The notes below the pieces were generated by a model, which worked only from the letters and a program-made list of their open reading frames with translations, was not told the origin of the DNA and searched no databases. Of a stretch of 64,000 nucleotides of DNA, positions 52,138 to 60,636 are shown one piece after another. Numbering within the stretch: the first letter of the stretch is position 1; every line of letters starts with the position of its first letter. The stretch is from Saccharospirillum sp043196875 (GTDB lineage Bacteria; Pseudomonadota; Gammaproteobacteria; Pseudomonadales; Natronospirillaceae): contig NZ_JBEBMX010000008.1 of NCBI RefSeq assembly GCF_043196875.1, positions 1 to 64,000 on the forward strand, written 5' to 3'. The position numbers were made by a program, and so were the translations under genes.

Positions 52138-53456
52138 GTGGTCTGGAAATCGGCGCCATCGCCATTGTTGCGATGCTGGTCTTGATCTATATCGGCCTGC
52201 ATATCGCCATCGCCTTAATGAGCGTTTCCTTTGTTGCCATCGCCGCCTTGCGCGGACCAGAACTGGCGACTCGCATGGTCAGCGCGGCGGCCAACGATTC
52301 ACTGAGCAGCTATCTCTACGGCGTGGTGCCGCTCTTTGTGCTGATGGGATTGCTGGTAGTGATCTCCGGCATTGGCCGTGACACCTTCGATGTGTTTCAA
52401 CATTTTCTGCGTAAGCTGCGCGGCGGTCTGGGCATCGCCACCGTCGGCGCCAATGGCGTGTTCGCGTCCATCACCGGCGTCTCCATTGCCTCGGCGGCGG
52501 TGTTCACCAAGGTCGCGGTTCCGGAAATGCGCCGCCATGGTTATACGCCTCGATTTTCCGTCGGCGTGGTCGCCGGCAGCTCGGTTCTGGGCATGCTGAT
52601 TCCGCCGTCGCTGTTGATGATTGTCTACGGCGTACTGGCCGAGCAATCGGTGGGGCGGATGTTTATCGCCGGTATCGTGCCGGGCATTTTGCTGGCGCTG
52701 GGGTTTGTGGCCACCATTCTTTTGATCGCCTGGTTGCGCCCAAGCTTTATGGAACGCGCCGACTATAACCACGCCGATCTGCACGAAGACGAACCCACCT
52801 TGGGCCAGTTAATGGCCAAGCTGGTGCCGATCCTGTTGCTGATGCTGCTGGTACTCGGCGGTCTTTATTCCGGCTTTTTCACGCCCACCGAAGCCGGTGC
52901 TGTTGGTGCCTGTGGTGCGCTGGTGTTGGCGCTGGCTAAACGTCGACTCAGTTGGCGTTCCTTCTATGGTGTACTCAGCGAAACCGGCCATGTGGCGGTC
53001 TCAATTTTGTTCCTGATTCTGGCTGCATCGTTGTACAGCCGTATGCTGGCGCTGACCGGTTTACCGATGAATATTGCCCAGTGGGTCACCAGTCTGGAGT
53101 TGGGTGTTTATCAGTTTTTGGTGCTCTATTTACTGGTCATTATCTTGATGGGCTGCATCATCGATTCGGTATCGATCATGTTGATCGTGCTGCCCATCGT
53201 CCTGCCCATCGCCCAGTTCCTTAACCTCGATCTGATCTGGTTTGGCGTCATCACCGTGATTGCCGTGGAGATTGGATTGGTCACGCCGCCCTTTGGTATT
53301 TCGGTGTATACCGTCAAAGCCAGCCTCAATGACGACAGTGTACCGATTCAGGAAATCTTCAAAGGCGTGATGCCGTTTTTCTTTGCCATGCTGGTCGGCC
53401 TGGCGGTACTGACGGCCTTCCCGTCGTTGTCGACCACCCTGGCGTATCTGTACTGA
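52134..53456 (+). CDS. TRAP transporter large permease (DctM family)
   Basis: A 440-residue protein with about 12 spans. SSVLGMLIPPSLLMIVYGVL, TPTEAGAVGACGALVLAL and GLVTPPFGISVYTVKA are DctM signatures that line the sodium-coupled pathway. It is the third gene of the dctPQM set, located inside the catabolic cluster. Confidence 0.94.
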   Translation: MSGLEIGAIAIVAMLVLIYIGLHIAIALMSVSFVAIAALRGPELATRMVSAAANDSLSSYLYGVVPLFVLMGLLVVISGIGRDTFDVFQHFLRKLRGGLGIATVGANGVFASITGVSIASAAVFTKVAVPEMRRHGYTPRFSVGVVAGSSVLGMLIPPSLLMIVYGVLAEQSVGRMFIAGIVPGILLALGFVATILLIAWLRPSFMERADYNHADLHEDEPTLGQLMAKLVPILLLMLLVLGGLYSGFFTPTEAGAVGACGALVLALAKRRLSWRSFYGVLSETGHVAVSILFLILAASLYSRMLALTGLPMNIAQWVTSLELGVYQFLVLYLLVIILMGCIIDSVSIMLIVLPIVLPIAQFLNLDLIWFGVITVIAVEIGLVTPPFGISVYTVKASLNDDSVPIQEIFKGVMPFFFAMLVGLAVLTAFPSLSTTLAYLY

Positions 53457-53465
53457 GGATTCGTG

Positions 53466-54077
53466 ATGAGCACTTCTGACAAGGGCGCTTTAGCCAACAC
53501 CAGTCTTGAGCAACTGTTTTATCAGGGTCGCTCCTTTTCCTACTGGCTCGATAAAGCGGTGCCGGATGGATTATTGCGCGAACTGTACCAGCTGGTTTGC
53601 CTGGGTCCGACCAGTAAAAACTGCAGCCCGTTACGACTGGTTTTTCTGCGCTCGCCTGAGGCCAAACAAAAGCTACTGCCAGCGCTGGCCGCTGGCAATG
53701 TGGCCAAGGTGGAAGCGGCTCCGGTCACGGTGATTCTGGCGTACGACCGTCGTTTTCACGATCAGTTACCAAGGCTGTTTCCCCACGCTGAAGCGCGCAA
53801 CGACTTTGTCGGTAACGAGCCCTTGCGTGAAGAAACCGCGATGCGCAATGCCAGTCTGCAAGGCGGTTATTTCATTATGGCCGCGCGTGCCTTAGGGCTC
53901 GATTGCGGCCCGTTATCCGGCTTCGATAACGATACCGTTGACCGACTGTTTTTCAGCGACAGCGCACATCACGCCTACCGCAGTAACTTTTTATGCAATA
54001 TCGGCTATGGCGATCGAACTCAATTGCGTGAACGGCTGCCACGTTTGTCGTTTGAAGAGTGCTGCCAGTTGTTGTGA
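53466..54077 (+). CDS. Nitroreductase-family protein, malonic-semialdehyde-reductase-like (RutE/HadB type)
   Basis: A 203-residue FMN-dependent nitroreductase-fold protein. The pattern SFSYWLDKAVPDGLLRELYQ, LGPTSKNCSPLRLVFLRSPE, LQGGYFIMAARALGLDCGPL and YRSNFLCNIGYGD matches RutE-like malonic semialdehyde reductases (3-hydroxypropionate production). GAGG lies upstream of the ATG, 9 bp after the DctM stop. In this cluster it may reduce a semialdehyde or an unsaturated product of ring cleavage. Confidence 0.82.
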   Translation: MSTSDKGALANTSLEQLFYQGRSFSYWLDKAVPDGLLRELYQLVCLGPTSKNCSPLRLVFLRSPEAKQKLLPALAAGNVAKVEAAPVTVILAYDRRFHDQLPRLFPHAEARNDFVGNEPLREETAMRNASLQGGYFIMAARALGLDCGPLSGFDNDTVDRLFFSDSAHHAYRSNFLCNIGYGDRTQLRERLPRLSFEECCQLL

Positions 54078-54224
54078 CGCCAAGATACAAAACCATAAGT
54101 ATTCATAGTTCCGCCAATGGTCCAAAGGTGAAGTTCGGTCACTGAGGAACTTATTAGCAAAGTAAGCAGTACCCGAGCTTCGCGTCTGGACTACGACAAA
54201 AACAACAACAAGAGGAACAAACCA

Positions 54225-55733
54225 ATGTGTCGTCTCTGTGATCATCGCAATCAAGCGCAAGCCGCCGATAGCCGGCGTGACTTTCTGAAAATGGCCGCTG
54301 GCGGAGGCGATGCGCCTTTGCTCGCGCCCGGTGCAACGTCTGCCGCTAAGCAAGAACCCAAAGCACGACCGCAAGGTGTCGGTGAGGCCGGGCGGCGCAC
54401 CCTGATTCGTGGCGGTGCGGTGTTAAGCATGGACGATAACATCGGTGATTTTCCGGTTAGCGATGTATTGCTCGAAGGCAACCGCATCGTCGACGTTGCC
54501 GCCCATATCGACGCGCCGGATGCGGCAGTCATCGATGCCAGCGGCCAGATCGTTATGCCCGGTTTTATCGATACGCACCATCATCAATTCGAAACCGCGC
54601 TGCGCTCATTTCTGGTCAATGGCATTCTGATCAACGATGGTCAGCCGCACAGCGAACGCAATTATTACGAAACTATTTTGCAGTCCTTGTCGTTGCAATA
54701 CCGCACCGAAGACGTCTACATCAATGAACTGTTCGGTGGTTTATCGCAACTCGATACCGGCGTGACCAGCGTCATGGACGTCAGCCAGATTCACCATTCG
54801 CCGGAGCATTCCGATTCGGTGATTCAGGCGTTGCGTGATACCGGTCGGCGCGCGGTCTTTGGTTACTTCGAAGGCTGGGGCGAGGATGCGCGTTACCCCG
54901 AAGATGCGCGGCGCATTCGCCAAGAACATTTCAGTTCCGACGACCAATTGACCAGCATGATCATGGGTGGCGAAATTTATCTGCCCGGCTATGAAAATGC
55001 CTGGCGTGTGGGTCGCGAACTGGGTTTGCCCATCGCCTTGCATGTGGTGGGCACTTTCGGCATGGCACCGACTTTCGATCAACTCGCCAGCGCCGGTGAA
55101 TTCGGCGACGACAATATCTTTATTCATATGACCGGCATGAGCGACCTGGCCTGGCAAAAAGCCGCGGAAGCCGGTGCCCATGTATCGCTGTCGGTTCCGA
55201 TCGAAATGACCATGCGCCACGGCATGCCGCCCATTCAAAAATGCCTCGACCTGGGCATGCAACCCTCGTTATCGACCGATGTGGAATGCACCATGACGGC
55301 CGATCCATTTACTCAGATGCGCTCAACCCTCACCCTGCAACGCGCCTTTATTAACGAGGCGGCGCTGGCCGGTGAAGAAAACCTGCCGGCTTTATTAACC
55401 GCTCGTGACTGCCTGCGTTTTGCCACCATCGAAGGCGCTCGCGGGTTAAAACTCGACCACAAAACCGGTTCACTAACGCCGGGCAAAGAGGCCGATATTA
55501 TTCTGCTCAATGCCCAGGCGATGAACGTGGCACCGCTGAATAATGTGCCCGGTGCGGTGGTGTCATTAATGGATCGCAGCAACGTCGATACGGTTCTGGT
55601 CGCCGGTAAGATTCGCAAATGGCAAGGTCGGTTACTGGACGTCGATATTGAACATTTGCGTCACGGCCTGGAGAGCAGTCGCGATCATCTGTTTGCCAGC
55701 GCTGGCATCGAGGTGGATCTGTTTCGCGACTGA
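54225..55733 (+). CDS. Amidohydrolase-superfamily protein with twin-arginine motif
   Basis: A 502-residue metal-dependent hydrolase. The N-terminus has MCRLCDH and then SRRDFLKMAAGGG, a canonical twin-arginine core (S-R-R-x-F-L-K), although the following hydrophobic stretch is weak. The TIM-barrel domain starts with VMPGFIDTHHHQFETALRSF (metal-binding HxH), and later has IALHVVG, HMTGMSDLAWQKA and LSTDVECTMTADPF. It belongs to the ATZ/TRZ-like deaminase/hydrolase group. Probable substrate is an amide, amidine or aminated ring. It closes the LysR-controlled cluster after a 147-bp gap. Confidence 0.83.
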   Translation: MCRLCDHRNQAQAADSRRDFLKMAAGGGDAPLLAPGATSAAKQEPKARPQGVGEAGRRTLIRGGAVLSMDDNIGDFPVSDVLLEGNRIVDVAAHIDAPDAAVIDASGQIVMPGFIDTHHHQFETALRSFLVNGILINDGQPHSERNYYETILQSLSLQYRTEDVYINELFGGLSQLDTGVTSVMDVSQIHHSPEHSDSVIQALRDTGRRAVFGYFEGWGEDARYPEDARRIRQEHFSSDDQLTSMIMGGEIYLPGYENAWRVGRELGLPIALHVVGTFGMAPTFDQLASAGEFGDDNIFIHMTGMSDLAWQKAAEAGAHVSLSVPIEMTMRHGMPPIQKCLDLGMQPSLSTDVECTMTADPFTQMRSTLTLQRAFINEAALAGEENLPALLTARDCLRFATIEGARGLKLDHKTGSLTPGKEADIILLNAQAMNVAPLNNVPGAVVSLMDRSNVDTVLVAGKIRKWQGRLLDVDIEHLRHGLESSRDHLFASAGIEVDLFRD

Positions 55734-55830
55734 AAGTTGTGAAACCAAGCGTAGTAATTCGGTTTAAAAAAAGCGAGGATGCCAGTCAAGCTATCTCGAC
55801 TGAACGTTCGAATGAACTATGGATCGGTGA

Positions 55831-56574
55831 ATGAAACAGTGGGTTGTATCACTCGTCATCATCCTCGCGCTGACCGCCAAAGCCGATGTCTTTAGCTTTG
55901 CCATCGACGATTTTCCGCCCTTCGTTGATCGCAATGCCAAAGGTTATGGTTTGGGACCGCGCATTGTCAGTGCTGCCCTGGCCACCCAATCGCACGAAGC
56001 CAACTTTTTGTTTGTACCCTGGCCACGCGCCTATCGCATGGCCGAGGAAGGCCAGATCGATGGCACCTTCCCCTGGACCGATCAAGGCGATCGCCGCGAA
56101 CATTTCGCGCTGTCGGTACCGGTGTTCGAGCACACCTTCAGCCTGGTATTTGCACCGGGCCAGGAACGGGACTGGCAACAGTTTGATGACCTTGATGGCT
56201 TAAAATTCGGCAACGTTGTCGGTTACCAAATCGGCATCGATTTTTATCAGTGGATCGAACGCACCGGCCAGTCACTGGAGATCGTCAACAGCGAGGAATT
56301 GTTGTTTCGCATGCTGGCTTATGGCCGCTTCGATGTCGCCGCTTTCGATCAGGTCGCTGCCCGCGCTTATATAAACGACTTGCAAGCAGACGTACCCACC
56401 GCAGCGGATTTGGTCATACAGGACCATACCATTGAACAGAGCAATACCGTGGTGTTAATGCCCTTGCATTCATCACGCACCGACCGACTGCAAGACGCCT
56501 TGGCCAAAGGTCTGGCAACCATTCGCGCCAACGGCACCTACGCAGACATCATGGCAGACAACGCCAGCGATTAA
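55831..56574 (+). CDS. Family 3 extracellular solute-binding protein
   Basis: A 247-residue periplasmic protein with signal peptide (about 1-18, WVVSLVIILALTAKA) and a binding-protein fold: VFSFAIDDFPPFVD, ARAYRMAEEGQIDGTFPW-like region, DDLDGLKFGNVVGYQIG and RMLAYGRFDVAAFDQVAA. No ABC permease or ATPase is adjacent. It may deliver ligand to a chemoreceptor such as those encoded next to it, or act as a stand-alone sensor. It is convergent with the PAS chemoreceptor gene, overlapping by 4 nt. Confidence 0.85.
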   Translation: MKQWVVSLVIILALTAKADVFSFAIDDFPPFVDRNAKGYGLGPRIVSAALATQSHEANFLFVPWPRAYRMAEEGQIDGTFPWTDQGDRREHFALSVPVFEHTFSLVFAPGQERDWQQFDDLDGLKFGNVVGYQIGIDFYQWIERTGQSLEIVNSEELLFRMLAYGRFDVAAFDQVAARAYINDLQADVPTAADLVIQDHTIEQSNTVVLMPLHSSRTDRLQDALAKGLATIRANGTYADIMADNASD

Positions 56575-58337
56575 GCAGTCGTACGTTCACCGCTCAAATC
56601 GTTCAAAGTTGCCGACAAGGTGGTCAACAACTCCTGGTTCTTGCTCACCACCAGATCAATCTCGCTGGCCGACGAACCGGCCTTGGCCGCCAGGCTGCGC
56701 ACTTCATCAGCCACCACCGCGAAGCCGCGACCGGCTTCACCGGCACGTGCCGCTTCAATCGCCGCGTTCAATGCCAAAAGGTTAGTTTGCTCGGCAATGG
56801 CATTAATGCTCGATACCATGCGATTGATGTTTTCACCCGACTTCAGCAACTGGCCCATTACCGCTTCGCTGGTCTGAACCACTTTCATGCGCTCACTGAT
56901 ATCGGTGCCGTACAAAATCACCTTGGTGACTTTACCCTGGCTGTCGCGCATGGCGGTAAAGGTGGCGCCGATGCCAACCTCCTGTTGCCCCACCGAAATT
57001 GACATATCGAGTTTAACGCTCTGACCTTCGAGCAAGTCATGACGCTGCTTGTCATCCAGGTAGTTTTCCCAGGACGACAGCGACTTTTCCAAAGCCTCGC
57101 GACTCAAACCACGGCTTTGCTGCAGGTAATCATTCAGCGCCTGCAACTGGCCATCGCGTGACCACTCAATCAATACATTGGTTTCATTGATCACCGCAAA
57201 GCGGGTCTGGGATTCCAGTGCTTTGATTTTAACGTCGGTAATGTCGGCCATAATGGCGACAAAACCGGTATGGTTTTTAGTTTGCGGATCGAACACCGGG
57301 TTCACCGTCGCCGATACCCAGATCGGGCTGTCGTCACTGCGGTGCACTTCCACCTCGTCATAGAACGGACGACGGCTGTTCAGTTCGCCGCGAATACGTT
57401 CTCGAGTGGCGGCATTGGTGTTAGCACCGACCAGAATTTCACTCGGTTTGCGATCCAGCGATTCATCCGGACTGTAACCGGTCATCCGACTGAAGCCCGG
57501 GTTCACATAGAGAATGCGACGCTGAGCATCGGTGATGATTACAGCGTTATCGGTTTCATCGGCCACCAGTGACAGCATCCGGAATTGCTCGCGCTTGCGC
57601 ACTTCGGCGGTAATGTCGTTGGCAAACTTGATGACTTTCACGACCCGGTTTTGGGCGTCGCGAATCGGGTTATAGGTGGCATGAATCCAAACTTCGCTGC
57701 CATCTTTTGTAACGCGCTTAAATTCCGCCGTCTTATGCTCACCTTGGCGTAACGCCTCCCAAAACGCCCGGTACTCAGCGCTGTCGGCTTCGGCTTTTTC
57801 AACAAAAAGACGGTGATGCTGACCTTTTATTTCATGCAGCCCATAACCCATTAGCTGCAGGAAATTATCATTGGCATTAATGACGGTGCCGTCGAGATTA
57901 AATTCGATCACCGCTTGAACCTGACGGATGGCATCAAGCTGCGATTTGGCCTCGGCCTTTGCGGTGACCTGAGCGGTAACATCGGTTGCAAACTTAATAA
58001 TGCGCTGCACCTTGCCACCACGGATCACCGGCGTATAGGTGGCGCGAATCCAAACTTCACTGCCATCTTTGGCCAGGCGACTGAAGGTTGCTGTCTTAGC
58101 ATCGCCCGCCCCTAAATCGGCCCAGAACTTTTTATACTCAGCACTGGCCGCCATGCCAGGCTCTACGAACAGGCGGTGATGTTGACCGACCACTTCATCC
58201 AGCCGATAACCCATCAAATCGAGAAACAGGTCATTCGCCTTAATAATGGTGCCGTCGGGCTTAAACTGAATAACTGCTTGAGAGCTGTCGATGGCCTTTA
58301 AGACTGCATCCGCATCAGAGGTGATACCGAACTTCAT
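56571..58337 (-). CDS. Soluble chemoreceptor with four PAS domains and a short signalling domain
   Basis: A 588-residue cytoplasmic protein without membrane spans. PAS1 (about 15-125) and PAS2 (about 137-247) share VxGQHHRLFVE and DGSEVWI and are tandem duplicates like those in BdlA-type proteins. PAS3 (about 254-375, ILYVNPGFSRMTGYSPDE) and PAS4 (about 380-490) follow. The signalling domain (about 497-588) keeps the tip EQTNLLALNAAIEAARAGEA but only about 100 residues around it, far shorter than in classic receptors. ATG 58337 (MKFGITSD) is chosen for Shine-Dalgarno spacing over 58343. Likely senses redox, heme ligand or metabolic state inside the cell. Confidence 0.88.
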   Translation of the reverse strand: MKFGITSDADAVLKAIDSSQAVIQFKPDGTIIKANDLFLDLMGYRLDEVVGQHHRLFVEPGMAASAEYKKFWADLGAGDAKTATFSRLAKDGSEVWIRATYTPVIRGGKVQRIIKFATDVTAQVTAKAEAKSQLDAIRQVQAVIEFNLDGTVINANDNFLQLMGYGLHEIKGQHHRLFVEKAEADSAEYRAFWEALRQGEHKTAEFKRVTKDGSEVWIHATYNPIRDAQNRVVKVIKFANDITAEVRKREQFRMLSLVADETDNAVIITDAQRRILYVNPGFSRMTGYSPDESLDRKPSEILVGANTNAATRERIRGELNSRRPFYDEVEVHRSDDSPIWVSATVNPVFDPQTKNHTGFVAIMADITDVKIKALESQTRFAVINETNVLIEWSRDGQLQALNDYLQQSRGLSREALEKSLSSWENYLDDKQRHDLLEGQSVKLDMSISVGQQEVGIGATFTAMRDSQGKVTKVILYGTDISERMKVVQTSEAVMGQLLKSGENINRMVSSINAIAEQTNLLALNAAIEAARAGEAGRGFAVVADEVRSLAAKAGSSASEIDLVVSKNQELLTTLSATLNDLSGERTTA

Positions 58338-58439
58338 TGCCATTTTCCTGCTTTGAATATTAGAAACATTTAATACGCAGAGCAGTTTAGATTGGACCGC
58401 TGAACCGGACATTTTTTTTAATGCGCGAAAAAGTAGCCC

Positions 58440-58473
58440 GCTCCAAACCAGCCAGGCTGGCTCGGAGCTTTTT
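58440..58473. terminator. Possible terminator after the Cache chemoreceptor gene
   Basis: Imperfect hairpin GCTCCAAACCAGCC / GGCTGGCTCGGAGC (58440-58468), followed by TTTTT on the plus strand; on the minus strand TTTTT comes 7 nt later. It lies just past the chemoreceptor stop and before the PAS chemoreceptor gene. Confidence 0.5.
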
Positions 58474-58482
58474 GAATGACGA

Positions 58483-60174
58483 TTACACTTGGTAACCTTT
58501 AACGATGGCGTCCAGATCCTGAACAGCCTTCGACAGCTGCCGGCTGTAATCACGCGCCGACTTGGTGCCGGTGGCGGTGTCGCTGGAAACGGTAACGATG
58601 CGCTGCATGTTCTCGTTGATGGTTTCCGACACCGAGTTCTGCTCTTCCGCCGCGCTGGCGATCTGAGCATTCTGACCGTTGATGGTATTCACCGCCGCCA
58701 ACACACTTTGCAAGGCTGTTTCCACTTCGTGCGCTTCGGCTACGGTGTCGTTACTGCTGCCACGAATCGATTCAATCATCCGCGTCACTTCGCTGGAGCC
58801 GTTTTGCAAGCGGGTAACAATGGCTTCAATCTCTTCGGTCGATTGCTGACTGCGACTGGCGAGCTTGCGCACTTCATCGGCAACCACGGCAAAACCCCGA
58901 CCGGCCTCACCGGCGCGCGCTGCCTCGATGGCTGCGTTCAGCGCCAGCAGGTTGGTTTGCTCGGCGACATCACGAATCACATCCAGCACCGCACCGATGG
59001 CGTCCGATTCTTTGCTCAGGTTCTGCGTCGCCGCAACGCCTTCGCTGACGCGATTGGCCATGCCGTCAATCACCGCTATGGCGCGGCCCAGCTTGGACTG
59101 CGCATCTTCGGTCTGTTGCTCGGCGTCGTTGGCCGCCATGGCCGCCTCGTTGGCCGAACGCGCAACTTCCTGAGACGCCGCCGCCATTTCGTTGATGGCC
59201 GCCGCCGCCTGATCGCTCTCTTCCTGCTGGCTGATAACGCCGGTTTCGGTCTGACTCAGGATGGCATCGAGCTTGGCGACCGAGCCGTTGATGTCGCCGG
59301 AAGAACGGTGGATCTGCTGCACCAGCGCCGTTACCTGATCGGCAAAGGCATTGAAGCTGCGGCTCAGCGCGCCGATCTCATCGCGGCTGTGGATGTCCAG
59401 TCGCTGCGTCAGATCGCCATCGCCATTGGCAATATCATCCATGGCATCGACCACCCGGCGTAACGGGTTGCTGATACCGCGAGCCACCACTAAAGCCACC
59501 ACCGCAATGCCCAACACCGCCAGCACCGCTGCGGTTAAGGAAATACCGGTGGCACGGGTCAGGTGTTCCTGAACTTCGTCGCGGGCGACGTTTAATTGCG
59601 CTTCCAGACCATCGATATAGAAGCCGGTACCAATCACCCAGTTCCAGTCCGGCAGATAAATCGCCTTACTGATTTTCGGCGCTGGCACACCGGCGGAGTT
59701 ATTCCACCAATAGCGGGTCGGTTCATCGACGCCTGAGGTGGCTTTATCGACCATCGCTTTGGAAAAGCGCACGCCGTTAACATCTTCCAGGTTGGCGTGG
59801 TTCTGGCCATCCAGCGCTGAATTCGCGCCATGCGCCAGCATGTTCACCTTATCGTCCATGACGAAGAAATAACCCGGTGCTCCGGAATCGTCGTAACGCA
59901 GCTTGCGGATAATATCGAGCGCCCGCTGCTGGCGTTGCGCTTCACTGCCGGCAACGTTGCCCTGGTAGAGATCAATAATGGCGGTGCGTGCCAGCGACAG
60001 ATAACTGTCCAGTTGGGTGCCGTAGGTTTGCGACAGGCTGCGCTCAAAGGCAGTCACCGATTGCGTGCCCATGATCGACGCCTGGCGCAGGTTAATGGCG
60101 GTCAGCAATGCCGCCACCAAGACCAAAGGTACGATCGCCAGCACCAGAATGCGGGCGCGAATATTCAAAGACAT
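58483..60174 (-). CDS. Methyl-accepting chemotaxis protein with Cache-type sensor
   Basis: A 563-residue chemoreceptor. TM1 is at about 10-30. The periplasmic single-Cache sensor has LRYDDSGAPGYFFVMDDKVN, NMLAHGANSALDGQNHANLE and LPDWNWVIGTGFYIDGLEAQ, TM2 is at about 208-232, then a HAMP domain and a full signalling domain with EQTNLLALNAAIEAARAGEA and GRGFAVVADEVRKLASR. sCache domains often bind small organic acids. GGAG precedes ATG 60174. A perfect FNR-type box lies 229 bp upstream. Confidence 0.94.
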   Translation of the reverse strand: MSLNIRARILVLAIVPLVLVAALLTAINLRQASIMGTQSVTAFERSLSQTYGTQLDSYLSLARTAIIDLYQGNVAGSEAQRQQRALDIIRKLRYDDSGAPGYFFVMDDKVNMLAHGANSALDGQNHANLEDVNGVRFSKAMVDKATSGVDEPTRYWWNNSAGVPAPKISKAIYLPDWNWVIGTGFYIDGLEAQLNVARDEVQEHLTRATGISLTAAVLAVLGIAVVALVVARGISNPLRRVVDAMDDIANGDGDLTQRLDIHSRDEIGALSRSFNAFADQVTALVQQIHRSSGDINGSVAKLDAILSQTETGVISQQEESDQAAAAINEMAAASQEVARSANEAAMAANDAEQQTEDAQSKLGRAIAVIDGMANRVSEGVAATQNLSKESDAIGAVLDVIRDVAEQTNLLALNAAIEAARAGEAGRGFAVVADEVRKLASRSQQSTEEIEAIVTRLQNGSSEVTRMIESIRGSSNDTVAEAHEVETALQSVLAAVNTINGQNAQIASAAEEQNSVSETINENMQRIVTVSSDTATGTKSARDYSRQLSKAVQDLDAIVKGYQV

Positions 60175-60636
60175 CCATTACTCCTTTACACATCGAATAT
60201 CCACCAGACACAGCCACCCTGTTCGATGAGACTGGCTCACCGAAAATCGGTGATAGCGGGCATGATGGAGTCAGGGTGATCCCTGTTGTTTTTGCAGTGC
60301 GATACGGTTTCTAGTGTTAGTGCGCGAATCGGCCGGTGGTCGTTTTTCACTCAATCCAGCCGTGTGCCATCATCTAGGGATGTCGGCCAAAGTCAACGAA
60401 GCTTGATTGTGATCAACTTTTGCGGAGTCAATTGAAACGTTGGTCGGGAATTATTTCAGCGTCAAATTAACGACAGAGGGAGCGAATTTTAGTCAGCATT
60501 GGGGAGGTGATCGGCTGAGTGATGTCGCAACACAAATAACCTTAAGTGCTGGGTTTATCGTTCAAAAGAACAATTTTTCCGCCAAAATACCGACGGCCAA
60601 TTATACCGAACACAGCGTTCCAGCCGCTCAGTCCTG
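60175..60636. promoter_or_regulatory. Regulatory gap between two chemoreceptor genes
   Basis: 462 bp without a supported gene; a 69-codon plus-strand frame (60440-60649) looks random and overlaps the next gene's end. It holds the FNR-type site (60403-60416) and, on the minus strand, TAGATG (60371-60376) as a plausible -10 downstream of it. Confidence 0.5.
60403..60416. promoter_or_regulatory. FNR/Anr-type binding site
   Basis: TTGAT-TGTG-ATCAA, an exact match to the FNR consensus TTGAT-N4-ATCAA. On the minus strand a possible -10 (TAGATG) lies about 27-32 bp downstream, close to the arrangement of a class II FNR-activated promoter. Suggests oxygen-dependent expression of the Cache chemoreceptor gene. 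Confidence 0.65.

Noticed and set aside
58338..58670. Longer N-terminus for the PAS chemoreceptor
   Set aside because: The extra ~110 residues are Arg/Pro/Ser-rich, overlap the upstream chemoreceptor gene out of frame and lack a Shine-Dalgarno; MKFGITSD is the family start.
60326..60333. GCCGATTC (minus strand) upstream of the Cache chemoreceptor as a sigma-28 -10
   Set aside because: No TAAA at the correct distance and two mismatches at the end of the -10.
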